Origin: Bacteroidaceae bacterium
GTDB taxonomy: Bacteria; Bacteroidota; Bacteroidia; Bacteroidales; Bacteroidaceae
Length of the DNA stretch: 42,956 nucleotides
Direction: 5' to 3'
Assembly: GCA_017520935.1 (NCBI GenBank)
Contig: JAFXEF010000014.1
Coordinates: 1-42,956, forward strand
Part shown: positions 8,579 through 15,529 of the stretch, in pieces
How the letters are laid out: every line of letters begins with the position of its first letter
Position numbering within the stretch: the first letter of the stretch is position 1
Position numbers and translations under genes: made by a program
The notes under the pieces: model-generated
The model's input: only the letters and a program-made list of their open reading frames with translations
The model's database searches: none
Told to the model about the DNA's origin: nothing

Positions 8579-9520
8579 TTAACATATCAATGTAATTCTC
8601 TCGGTAATGATAACCTTGAATACCTCTTTCATTTCGTCTGGCAAGAAAGATAGGTCAATAAACTCAACCCACCTATCTTTTGCCTTTGTGAATTTGGCAA
8701 AGATGTTATTGATAACTTTCTCCTCCAACCCCGATGCTTGCATTGAGGTTACAAAATCAACCTTTTTGATTTTGCGTTTCTTGCCGTTAAGGGTCAGCGC
8801 CAACTCCTCGGTATCTTCGGGCATAACCAATGCGGTGGAGAGCATATCGTATGCTGGCGTAAGCAGATATTTTCCCTGCTCCTTGCTGTATAGCGAAAAG
8901 TTTTTCAGGTGCATATCGGCATTGCCCGTTATCCACGAGAAAACAACCTGCTCCCAATAGTTTACCATATCCAACTTGGGAACAGCCGAAAATCGTTGTA
9001 TCGCCTTTGCAATCTGCTCATACGAGCCTTTGTATTTATGTTCGGTAAGTCGTTCCGTAAGTTGGCACATATCCTCCATCGGGAGTTTGTCGCCTGTGAC
9101 TGTACGGTCGATGCGGCGGGTTATATAGCACAACTCGCCATCAGCAAAACGAATAAGGCTATGAGGTACAACCTGCAACTTTGCCAACTCCGCAAGGTGC
9201 ATTGTCAAATCCTCCAACTCGGGCAGATGTGCAAAGCGATCGGTTTGTGGTTTTAGGATATATCGACCCCATAAGCCGACAATGGTGAAACGATCGTTCT
9301 CATTCCTACCACCCTTGTTTATATCGAGCGACAACTTCGCTTGAACACCCGTCAAGGTCGTTTGGTTGCGGATTACCTGTTTGGCAAGATCGGTAAGATT
9401 CTCGCGTGTGTACGGCAATTCGGGAACACTCGGTGTGCCGAACATCTTCTTTGAACAAGCCTTGTGAAAATCCTGTTCACCCTCGTTCAACTCCTTGTAA
9501 CAATATAGACACTTTGCCAT
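8579..9520 (-). CDS. hipT: HipT-type serine/threonine kinase toxin
   Basis: This 313-residue protein is the kinase core of HipA-family toxins, which in known cases phosphorylate an aminoacyl-tRNA synthetase and arrest translation. An N-terminal CLYC (4-7) with HKAC (19-22) looks like a small zinc knuckle. The glycine-rich loop is TLTGVQAK at 55-62, where studied HipT proteins carry an autophosphorylated S-x-S; here it is T-L-T. The catalytic loop GNADMHLKN is at 199-207 and the metal-binding YDMLS at 224-228. The N-terminal HipA subdomain is absent and is encoded by the separate upstream gene, one base apart. This tripartite layout matches HipBST rather than HipBA. The target tRNA synthetase is unknown. 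Confidence 0.88.
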   Translation of the reverse strand: MAKCLYCYKELNEGEQDFHKACSKKMFGTPSVPELPYTRENLTDLAKQVIRNQTTLTGVQAKLSLDINKGGRNENDRFTIVGLWGRYILKPQTDRFAHLPELEDLTMHLAELAKLQVVPHSLIRFADGELCYITRRIDRTVTGDKLPMEDMCQLTERLTEHKYKGSYEQIAKAIQRFSAVPKLDMVNYWEQVVFSWITGNADMHLKNFSLYSKEQGKYLLTPAYDMLSTALVMPEDTEELALTLNGKKRKIKKVDFVTSMQASGLEEKVINNIFAKFTKAKDRWVEFIDLSFLPDEMKEVFKVIITERITLIC

Positions 9521-9521
9521 A

Positions 9522-9851
9522 CTATTCCTCCTCGTTAATTATGGGTTCAACTCCTACTGCGCCGATACAATCCTTGCAGCACGCAACGAGCAACGACATA
9601 CGGTCGCGAGCATCAATTTTCCAATTCTTCTCGGCAATATCCAAAAGCCAGCCTTCGGGAATCAAACCATCGAAGAATGGAAACAGCACCTTGTCACGGT
9701 AAGGCTTATCGCTCAACGGCAAAGTAAGGCTCACCGCCTCAGCATCGGCAGACGCTAAATAATCGGCACCATACTCAAATGTATAGCCGTTCTCATCTTC
9801 CGTCAAGAAACCAGCTTTTACGCCTCGCAAAAATACTACAGCCTGTTTCAT
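9522..9851 (-). CDS. hipS: HipS-like antitoxin (HipA N-terminal domain protein)
   Basis: This 109-residue protein matches the N-subdomain 1 of HipA (VFLRGVKAGFLTEDENGYTFEYGADYL, then LPLSDKPYRDKVLFPFFDGLIPEGWLL). In HipBST systems this free-standing domain is HipS, which neutralises the HipT kinase. Its ATG overlaps the end of hipB by four bases and its stop is one base from the hipT start, so the three proteins are translated together. A broken hipA was considered: the separate start and stop codons, the tight spacing and the zinc-knuckle start of the kinase gene all favour a genuine split system. Confidence 0.87.
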   Translation of the reverse strand: MKQAVVFLRGVKAGFLTEDENGYTFEYGADYLASADAEAVSLTLPLSDKPYRDKVLFPFFDGLIPEGWLLDIAEKNWKIDARDRMSLLVACCKDCIGAVGVEPIINEEE

Positions 9852-10072
9852 CGCTCATCGGTTCTAGTCATTGGCACGACACCCACTTCGCTACCAAAGA
9901 GGTTCAATATCTGATTCACCTTATCAAGACGTAAAGTCTGCTTACCCTGCTCCAATTCACGAACAAGACGCAAGCCCACCCCCGATTTCTCGGAAAGCTC
10001 CACCTGCGTAAGGTTGTATTGCTTACGCATCGCCTTTACATATTTTGAAAGTGTTGTCTGTTCCATAAACAT
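9848..10072 (-). CDS. hipB: HipB-type XRE regulator
   Basis: This 74-residue protein carries a helix-turn-helix from about residue 8 to 62 (LSKYVKAMRKQYNLTQVELS, SGVGLRLVRELEQGK). It is the DNA-binding member of the hipBST operon and probably represses the promoter at 10096-10127 by binding the ACCCTATCGGGT elements. The listed start is the first of two ATGs; Met3 (MEQTTL) is equally possible. The C-terminus ends in charged residues (VVPMTRTDER). Confidence 0.88.
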   Translation of the reverse strand: MFMEQTTLSKYVKAMRKQYNLTQVELSEKSGVGLRLVRELEQGKQTLRLDKVNQILNLFGSEVGVVPMTRTDER

Positions 10073-10082
10073 AATGAATTAT

Positions 10083-10094
10083 ACCCTATCGGGT
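10083..10094. promoter_or_regulatory. HipB operator O1
   Basis: ACCCTATCGGGT is a 12-bp imperfect palindrome (ACCC/GGGT arms around TATC). It lies between the -7 box and the hipB start, where binding would block transcription. Two more copies lie upstream at 10208 and 10250. Confidence 0.7.
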
Positions 10095-10095
10095 G

Positions 10096-10127
10096 CAAAT
10101 ATAGTGCAAGCCGAGAGGAGAACAAAA
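10096..10127 (-). promoter_or_regulatory. hipBST promoter
   Basis: On the minus strand TTTTG (complement of 10123-10127) is followed after exactly 19 bases by TATATTTG (complement of 10096-10103). This is a near-perfect Bacteroidetes promoter, 23 bases upstream of the hipB ATG and directly abutting operator O1. Confidence 0.75.
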
Positions 10128-10161
10128 TAAAGTCATTTATTTTTTATCCCGAGGTGCCGCC

Positions 10162-10187
10162 TATATTCGCGGTTTACCGCAAATATA
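10162..10187. promoter_or_regulatory. 26-bp near-palindrome with a second -7 box
   Basis: TATATTCGCGGT (10162-10173) mirrors ACCGCAAATATA (10176-10187) with one mismatch. Read on the minus strand it contains TATATTTG, so it may be a second hip promoter, or a site for another regulator, lying between operators O1 and O2. Confidence 0.45.
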
Positions 10188-10207
10188 ATGAAAGTTTTTT
10201 AATCTAC

Positions 10208-10219
10208 ACCTTATCGGGT
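10208..10219. promoter_or_regulatory. HipB operator O2
   Basis: ACCTTATCGGGT differs from O1 at one base. It lies 125 bases upstream of O1 and 42 bases from O3, both near whole numbers of helical turns, which would suit looping or cooperative binding. Confidence 0.6.
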
Positions 10220-10249
10220 ATAATTTAATTGTTTTGACTTGTATTTTAC

Positions 10250-10261
10250 ACCCTATCGGGT
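10250..10261. promoter_or_regulatory. HipB operator O3
   Basis: ACCCTATCGGGT is identical to O1 and in the same orientation. It is the third copy in 180 bases. Confidence 0.6.
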
Positions 10262-10616
10262 ATAAAATTAAAACTTGTATGTACACTGCGATTGAGAGAA
10301 AAATCAACGAAGTTAATAAAGTTAGCAAGTTGTGTTTTGGGGTGCCCAAAATGTTTTCGGCGTCCCAAAACTACCTATCGGCATCCTACTCTCCATAGTC
10401 GAGAGGATATGATGCTTTTATATTGCAAATACTTTCGCTTTTGTACAAGTTTTATACTCCAAATAATCATATAAACTCTCCGAGTTCTCATTCTTGAATT
10501 ATAAAAATCACAATTTATATGATAAAAAAGTGGCTAATGAAAGTCCAGTTTCGCATATTATCACTAAATTTTGATAATTTAAGCTGCACCTCACAATAAA
10601 AAATAAATGAATTTAT
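10262..10616. other. gene-free divergent region between hipB and the restriction cassette
   Basis: I see no credible gene here. It holds a 7-bp hairpin TTTTGGG-GTG-CCCAAAA near 10335-10351, and an imperfect hairpin at 10381-10415 (GCATC outer arm, CTCTC/GAGAG inner arm) followed by TTTTATATT, which could end a plus-strand transcript. The left copy of the cassette direct repeat is at 10454-10474. A short leader RNA or sRNA is possible but not shown. Confidence 0.5.
10454..10474 (+). repeat. left direct repeat of the defence cassette
   Basis: The 21 bases starting ATACTCCAAATAATC match 17145-17165 at 20 of 21 positions. Weaker similarity continues for about 40 bases (TCCGA-TT, then AAAATCACAA). 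The two copies bracket the seven-gene cassette. Part of it (AAATAATCATATAA) also recurs just after the NdpA-type gene at about 15498. Confidence 0.6.
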
Positions 10617-10647
10617 TTTGTCATTGCCTCGGTTTGCATTAAATTTG
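10600..10647 (+). promoter_or_regulatory. promoter and autoregulatory palindrome of the restriction cassette
   Basis: TTTG at 10617-10620 is followed after 19 bases by TAAATTTG at 10640-10647, an excellent Bacteroidetes promoter 20 bases before the XRE gene. The palindrome AAAATAAATGAATTTATTTT (10600-10619) overlaps the -33 element, a natural site for the XRE protein to control its own operon. Confidence 0.7.
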
Positions 10648-10666
10648 CGGTATACGCCAATAAAAT

Positions 10667-10867
10667 ATGTGCATGATGAAAGATTTAAATAGACTTAAAG
10701 TAGTATTGGTTGAACAAAAGAAAACCGGCAAATGGCTTGCCGAGCAGTTAGGCAAAGACCCCTCAACAGTTTCCAAATGGTGCTCCAACAAGATGCAACC
10801 ATCGTTGGAGATGCTGACCAAGATTGCCCAAACTCTCAATGTGACAACCAAAGATTTAATAAATTAA
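10667..10867 (+). CDS. XRE-family regulator, probable control protein of the R-M cassette
   Basis: This 66-residue protein is a single helix-turn-helix domain (TGKWLAEQLGKDPSTVSKW, then LEMLTKIAQTLNVTTKDLI). Small XRE proteins directly upstream of methyltransferase genes commonly act as control proteins that time methylation and restriction on entry into a new host. Its stop is one base from the methyltransferase ATG. Three ATGs occur in the first four codons; the one at 10676 (MKDLNRL) is the most natural start. The palindrome over the -33 box is a plausible binding site. Confidence 0.85.
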   Translation: MCMMKDLNRLKVVLVEQKKTGKWLAEQLGKDPSTVSKWCSNKMQPSLEMLTKIAQTLNVTTKDLIN

Positions 10868-10868
10868 T

Positions 10869-11954
10869 ATGGCAAACAAAAACTTAAATAAGGCAAAAGA
10901 GGCAAAGAAGGATGAGTTCTATACTCAACTTGAAGATATAAACAATGAGGTGCGACATTATCGCGAGCATTTTCGCGGAAAGACTGTACTTTGTAATTGT
11001 GACGACCCTCGCATAAGTAACTTCTTCACATATTTTGCATATAATTTTGAGTTTCTTGGATTAAAAAAGTTAATCACAACTTGCTACAAAAATCAAGATG
11101 CGGATCTTTTCAGTACCAACAAAAGCGAACAAGCTGTATATCTAGTATATGAAGGCGATAAAAACGGCGACCATGTACCAACAGCAGATGAAATAGGCGT
11201 TCATCCGCTTAAAGGCGATGGAGATTTCCGCAGTGCTGAATGTATAGAACTGCTAAAAGAGGCCGATATCGTAGTTACAAATCCACCGTTCTCGCTTTTT
11301 AGAGAATATGTAGCGCAACTTATAGAGTACAATAAAAAGTTCTTGATTATAGGCAATGTTAATTCTAATACTACCAAAGAAATTTTCCCTTTAATCAAAG
11401 ATAAAAGGATTTGGATGGGGGCGAGCATCCATAGTGGCGATAGAAAGTTTTGGGTGCCTGATGATTACGAGTTAAACGCTGCTGGTTGTGGTATTGATGA
11501 AACTGGTCGAAAATATATTCGTGTTAAGGGGGTAAGATGGTTTACTAATCTTGATTATAAGGAACGACACGAGGATTTAATTTTGTATAAGTCTTATACA
11601 TCTTCTGAATATCCTAAATTTGACAACTTTGATGCGATCAATGTTGATAAAACGGAGGATATTCCATGTGATTATGATGGAGTGATGGGTGTTCCTATTA
11701 CCTTTTTGGATAAACACAATCCTGATCAATTTGACATATTAGGCATAACAAAGACTTGGTTTGGTATGGCTAATAAAATATATGGGGAGCAGGTTCAAGT
11801 TGACAAAAATGGAAAAGAAAGTAAAGTAACAAAGTTGAATGACGGAGCTGTACTTGAAGTTTCTACTCCCCCATTGGGTAAAACATATTACAAAGTTGAC
11901 GGAAAGATTTACATTCAAACATATCCCAGAATTTTAATCCGTAAAAAGAAATAA
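10869..11954 (+). CDS. EcoRI-family adenine-specific DNA methyltransferase
   Basis: This 361-residue protein matches the M.EcoRI family: the start NKNLNKAKEAKKDEFYTQ, the FLCN-like region TVLCNCDDPRISNFFTYFA at about 39-57 and the catalytic NPPF at 138-141 (motif IV of N6-adenine methyltransferases). M.EcoRI methylates the second A of GAATTC; this protein may share that or a related specificity, but this is not provable here. The normal partner would be an EcoRI-type endonuclease. Instead the next gene, 3 bases on, encodes a DUF262-HNH protein. Length is close to M.EcoRI (about 325) with a slightly longer C-terminus. It protects host DNA from, or sets the target for, the neighbouring nuclease. 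Confidence 0.88.
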   Translation: MANKNLNKAKEAKKDEFYTQLEDINNEVRHYREHFRGKTVLCNCDDPRISNFFTYFAYNFEFLGLKKLITTCYKNQDADLFSTNKSEQAVYLVYEGDKNGDHVPTADEIGVHPLKGDGDFRSAECIELLKEADIVVTNPPFSLFREYVAQLIEYNKKFLIIGNVNSNTTKEIFPLIKDKRIWMGASIHSGDRKFWVPDDYELNAAGCGIDETGRKYIRVKGVRWFTNLDYKERHEDLILYKSYTSSEYPKFDNFDAINVDKTEDIPCDYDGVMGVPITFLDKHNPDQFDILGITKTWFGMANKIYGEQVQVDKNGKESKVTKLNDGAVLEVSTPPLGKTYYKVDGKIYIQTYPRILIRKKK

Positions 11955-11957
11955 GCT

Positions 11958-13076
11958 ATGAAAATAGAACTTAAGTCTATACCTATTCGTGACCTTATAG
12001 TAGGTTATAGCAATGATCCCGATAGTGGGGTTCGTGCTTATGGCGGCAAACTTGATGTGCGTCCTCCTTATCAGCGAGAATTTCGATATGACGAGCAACA
12101 AAAGCGTGCTGTTATTGAAACAATTATGAAGGGTTTCCCACTCAATATAATGTATTGGTCGGAGGAGTCTGATGGCACATTTGAGATGATTGATGGACAA
12201 CAGCGCACACTATCAATCTGCGAGTTTTATACTCACGACTTTAATATCACAGACAAAGATAGAGGCGTGCTATTCTTCAACACCCTAACAGATGAGGAGA
12301 AGAATGCATTCCTCAACTATGAACTGACCGTATATTTTTGTAGTGGCACAGACAAAGAGAAACTGGATTGGTTTCGTGTTATCAACATTGCGGGCGAGAA
12401 ACTTATGGATCAGGAGTTGAGAAATGCAGTATATGTCGGTCCATTTGTAACCGATGCTCGTCGCCATTTCTCGAAAAACGGTTGCCCTGCTTATAAGATT
12501 GGCTGCGATTATATGACAGGAAAGTTAGATGAGCAAGCATATCTCGAAACAATTTTGAAGTGGGCGGCGCGACATGATGGAATATGTGAGGAAAAGCCTA
12601 TTGACAAATATATGGCGATCCATCAATTCGATCCTAACGCCAACAAATTATGGGCGTACTATATGCAAATTATTACTTGGGTACGCTCAACATTCCCTCG
12701 CTATCGCAAAGAGATGAAAGGTCTTGATTGGGGTGCAATGTTTGATGAGTTTAGCGAAAATCTCTACGAAACCGATAAACTCGAGCAGCAAATCCACGAC
12801 CTAATGGAGGATGACGAGATAATGAAGAAATCGGGAATCTATCGCTATGTATTGAGTGGGGATTTGCGCGACTTGTCTTTCCGCACATTTGATAAGAAAC
12901 AAAAGCGTGAAGCATACGAAAGACAAAAGGGCATCTGCGCACTTTGCGGAAAGCACTTTGAGTTAGAAGAAATGGAAGCGGACCATATCAAGCCGTGGAA
13001 AAAAGGTGGCACAACCGTAGCCGAAAACTGTCAAATGCTTTGCAGAAACTGTAATAGAGTAAAAGGCGGAAAGTAG
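11958..13076 (+). CDS. DUF262-HNH endonuclease, probable restriction enzyme
   Basis: This 372-residue protein has a DUF262 (GmrS/ParB-like NTP-binding) domain over about 5-200 with PPYQREF at 36-42 and the signature IDGQQRT at 78-84. An HNH nuclease lies at the C-terminus with Cys pairs at 327/330 and 362/365 and the catalytic DH at 342-343. DUF262 proteins in GmrSD, BrxU and SspE couple nucleotide hydrolysis to cleavage of modified or foreign DNA. Beside an EcoRI-type methyltransferase it is probably the restriction part: it could cut unmethylated sites, or act as a modification-dependent nuclease. The gene starts 3 bases after the methyltransferase stop. Confidence 0.86.
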   Translation: MKIELKSIPIRDLIVGYSNDPDSGVRAYGGKLDVRPPYQREFRYDEQQKRAVIETIMKGFPLNIMYWSEESDGTFEMIDGQQRTLSICEFYTHDFNITDKDRGVLFFNTLTDEEKNAFLNYELTVYFCSGTDKEKLDWFRVINIAGEKLMDQELRNAVYVGPFVTDARRHFSKNGCPAYKIGCDYMTGKLDEQAYLETILKWAARHDGICEEKPIDKYMAIHQFDPNANKLWAYYMQIITWVRSTFPRYRKEMKGLDWGAMFDEFSENLYETDKLEQQIHDLMEDDEIMKKSGIYRYVLSGDLRDLSFRTFDKKQKREAYERQKGICALCGKHFELEEMEADHIKPWKKGGTTVAENCQMLCRNCNRVKGGK

Positions 13077-13100
13077 AATATGTAATTTATACTAAATATT

Positions 13101-14048
13101 ATGGCAACAAAATCCAAACGAATAGAAGTTGTTTCACCAAGCATTAAATGTTATGGTGAAAATGTTAGTTTTAAGCAGTTGTTAGAGACTGTAAATAGCG
13201 TTAAATTTCAAATGGAATTTAAAGATCATGAGATTAAACTAATGAACTCTGAATTACCTAATTGTAGTGTTGGTATAGTAATAACTGGACAAAACAAGGA
13301 CTTACCTCCTAAAAGAAATAATCAAACGGGGGAATTTCAACAGTTAAATCTGGATGTTCACACAGAGAAACTATCTTTTGGGAATATATTCCTATATGAT
13401 GATAGTATCAACATCCTTTTTTATGAATTAAATATTAATGGTTGCTATCTCAATAAATTAGCAGAATACATTCAACATTATTGGAATTCAAATAATGATG
13501 ATAAAGTTGAATTATCATTCACTCCTGTATCTCGAAAAGGTGAATACCAGCGTTTAATGAAAATGGGATATTACAAAGAATTTTATGTCGAGCTAACTAA
13601 TCCCACTGAAATTATGCAAGATTATAAAGATAATAATTCTTCTTTATTTTCAACAGCCAAGAGATACATCAAGAATAGTGTAAATAATAAATCTGATGTT
13701 TTAGTGTTGAAATACTCTACATATGGTAGAAGAACTAATAAACTAGGATTATTAGCAAAAGAGGTACAAACCTTGGCTAGGTCATTTGGGGTTCTATTAG
13801 CAGGAGAGCAGAGAAAGAATGTCAGAAAACTAAAGATTATGGGATATTTTACAGACCCTAATGACCCAAAAACATTACAACCAATAAACTTAGTTAGTGA
13901 TGTATTCTCTATTCATATAAAGTTGACATCCCAAACATTACATTCTGATTTACAAGAGGGAGAGAGAAAGAGTGAGATAGAAAAGATATACCAAAAACAT
14001 CTCCCAGAGCTTAAATATATATTTAATAGAGACAATGAAATTAATTGA
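13101..14048 (+). CDS. hypothetical protein, first gene of candidate three-gene system
   Basis: I do not recognise this 315-residue protein. It has no signal peptide or membrane segment and is rich in Lys, Asn and Ser, with predicted alternating strands in the first 170 residues (SVGIVITGQNKD, KVELSFTPVSRKGEYQRLM). A basic stretch follows (AKRYIKNSVNNKSDVLVLKY, QRKNVRKLKIMGYF), and the C-terminus is charged and helical. The basic patches would fit nucleic-acid binding, but that is only inference. It begins 24 bases after the DUF262-HNH stop, and its last 14 bases overlap the next gene, so the two are translationally coupled. AT content is high, as in the next two genes. Confidence 0.75.
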   Translation: MATKSKRIEVVSPSIKCYGENVSFKQLLETVNSVKFQMEFKDHEIKLMNSELPNCSVGIVITGQNKDLPPKRNNQTGEFQQLNLDVHTEKLSFGNIFLYDDSINILFYELNINGCYLNKLAEYIQHYWNSNNDDKVELSFTPVSRKGEYQRLMKMGYYKEFYVELTNPTEIMQDYKDNNSSLFSTAKRYIKNSVNNKSDVLVLKYSTYGRRTNKLGLLAKEVQTLARSFGVLLAGEQRKNVRKLKIMGYFTDPNDPKTLQPINLVSDVFSIHIKLTSQTLHSDLQEGERKSEIEKIYQKHLPELKYIFNRDNEIN

Positions 14049-14484
14049 AAACTGGTTGCCACCAATAATTGGTGTTATTATTAGTTATCTTATCTATAAA
14101 TGTGATGTTATTACCTATAATGGAAGTATTGAGTTTATCAAGCAGTTTACGACAATAGGTACATGCACATTTGGTTTCCTCCTAACTTTGTTTGGACTTA
14201 TTGTACAAAGTAATAGTGATGTGATAACCGAAATAAGGCAAAGAAAGATTCCATATAGACGATTTATTTTCTATAATAGAAAGGTCGTGTTTATATCTCT
14301 ATTATTAACAATATATTCATACATTATTGGATACTTAAACATTGATAGGATTGTTAGTTGTGATATAATTTTACATATTGCCACATCTATTTTCTTTGGT
14401 GCTTTTGTTTGGTTTATGATAGAGACAATATATTTTCTTTTAATATTCTATATTTTAATTCAAGATAAAGATGATACAGAGTAA
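14035..14484 (+). CDS. four-helix membrane protein of candidate three-gene system
   Basis: This 149-residue protein has four hydrophobic segments: about 7-25 (WLPPIIGVIISYLIY), 36-60 (IGTCTFGFLLTLFGLIVQ), 83-104 (KVVFISLLLTIYSYIIGYL) and 115-145 (IILHIATSIFFGAF, YFLLIFYILI). A basic loop between the second and third (EIRQRKIPYRRF) should face the cytoplasm. It has no signal peptide and no known domain. Both ends overlap neighbouring genes by 14 bases, so it is made together with them. A small membrane partner tied to soluble, probably DNA-binding proteins recalls KwaA of the Kiwa system in layout, though I see no sequence evidence of homology. Confidence 0.78.
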   Translation: MKLIENWLPPIIGVIISYLIYKCDVITYNGSIEFIKQFTTIGTCTFGFLLTLFGLIVQSNSDVITEIRQRKIPYRRFIFYNRKVVFISLLLTIYSYIIGYLNIDRIVSCDIILHIATSIFFGAFVWFMIETIYFLLIFYILIQDKDDTE

Positions 14485-15502
14485 CAATGTAGAAATACAT
14501 TCAATTGGGCTACACAAGGTTGGCAATAAATATATGGATGAACCACTTGAGTTATCCACAGAACTAATTAATTTAGATGATTATATCAAGAATATTCTTG
14601 TAAATTATTTTTTGTCAAAGTTTAATTTCTTCGAACTATTCTCGCTATCTCATCAAATAGATGTTAAGTACAACGAAATATTCTCAATTTCGCAGGAAAT
14701 ATTTTCCAAAAGGGATATATCTGTTGCAGAAACTGTGAACCTTGCAAAACATCTATACGAACAAAGTACACATCCTAAGATAAAAGGAGGTGAATTTTAT
14801 ATCGTATATTTTAAGGATTTTGTTGTCGATAATAAAATTATGGATGCCATCGGCCTATTCAAATCGGAGAATAAAGATACTTTTCTAAAAATACACTCTA
14901 AAGGGGAAAATTTTGAAATAGAAAGCGAAAGTGGCATTAACATTAATAAGTTGGATAAGGGGTGTTTGATTTTCAACACAGAGAAAGAAAATGGTTATTT
15001 GGTTGCCATTGTAGATAACACTAATAAGGGATCAGAGGCAAAATATTGGACTGATGATTTCCTTCATGTGCGCCCAAGAAAAGATAGTTTCAACCAAACA
15101 CAAAATATGCTGTCTCTTTGTAAGAGTTTTGTTTCTCAGTTACCAAATGATAATGGTAAAGTTGAGAAAGCAACATATATGAATAGAAGTGTTGAGGCTC
15201 TGAAAGAAGAATCTGTTAATATTAACACATTTGCAGAACAAGTTTTTGAAACACCAAAATTAGTTTCTGAGTTCAAGCAATATAAAGAAACCTATCAAAA
15301 AGAACGAGATATAGAAATCGACGACACCTTTGAAACTGCATCGACAGCAATAAAACGCAGAGCCACTGGTACGATGACTACGATAAAACTTGATAAGAAT
15401 TTTGATATAAACATTCATGGTGGAGAGCAATACATTGTGAGAGGTTATGATGAAGAGCGAGGAATGTATTATTACCAATTATTCTTTAAAGAAGAGAAAT
15501 AA
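14471..15502 (+). CDS. NdpA-family nucleoid-associated protein
   Basis: This 343-residue protein matches the 37-kDa nucleoid-associated (YejK/NdpA) family as found in Bacteroidetes: IHSIGLHKVGNKYMDEPLEL at the N-terminus, ILVNYFLSKF near 41-50, LAKHLYEQSTHPKIKGGEFYIVYF at about 86-109, DAIGLFKSENKDTFL at about 118-132 and GININKLDKGCLIFNTEKENGYLVA at about 151-175. Members bind double-stranded DNA. Its ATG lies 14 bases inside the membrane-protein gene, which ties it to the unusual operon. The family is widespread, so its presence alone does not prove a defence role. A directly repeated word, AAATAATCATATAA, starts at its stop codon and also occurs in the left cassette repeat. Confidence 0.85.
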   Translation: MIQSNNVEIHSIGLHKVGNKYMDEPLELSTELINLDDYIKNILVNYFLSKFNFFELFSLSHQIDVKYNEIFSISQEIFSKRDISVAETVNLAKHLYEQSTHPKIKGGEFYIVYFKDFVVDNKIMDAIGLFKSENKDTFLKIHSKGENFEIESESGININKLDKGCLIFNTEKENGYLVAIVDNTNKGSEAKYWTDDFLHVRPRKDSFNQTQNMLSLCKSFVSQLPNDNGKVEKATYMNRSVEALKEESVNINTFAEQVFETPKLVSEFKQYKETYQKERDIEIDDTFETASTAIKRRATGTMTTIKLDKNFDINIHGGEQYIVRGYDEERGMYYYQLFFKEEK

Positions 15503-15529
15503 TCATATAATTAAATACTTTTCATTAGT

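Noticed and set aside
8579..9851. Frameshifted hipA
   Set aside because: The two parts have their own starts and stops, tight spacing, and match the HipBST layout, with an extra zinc knuckle at the kinase N-terminus.
10161..10349. 62-aa minus-strand ORF upstream of hipB
   Set aside because: It spans the repeated operators and promoter elements; the apparent peptide repeats simply reflect the repeated DNA.
13101..15502. Trio is Kiwa itself
   Set aside because: Layout is similar, but Kiwa has two genes and I see no DUF4868 features; the third gene is clearly NdpA-type.
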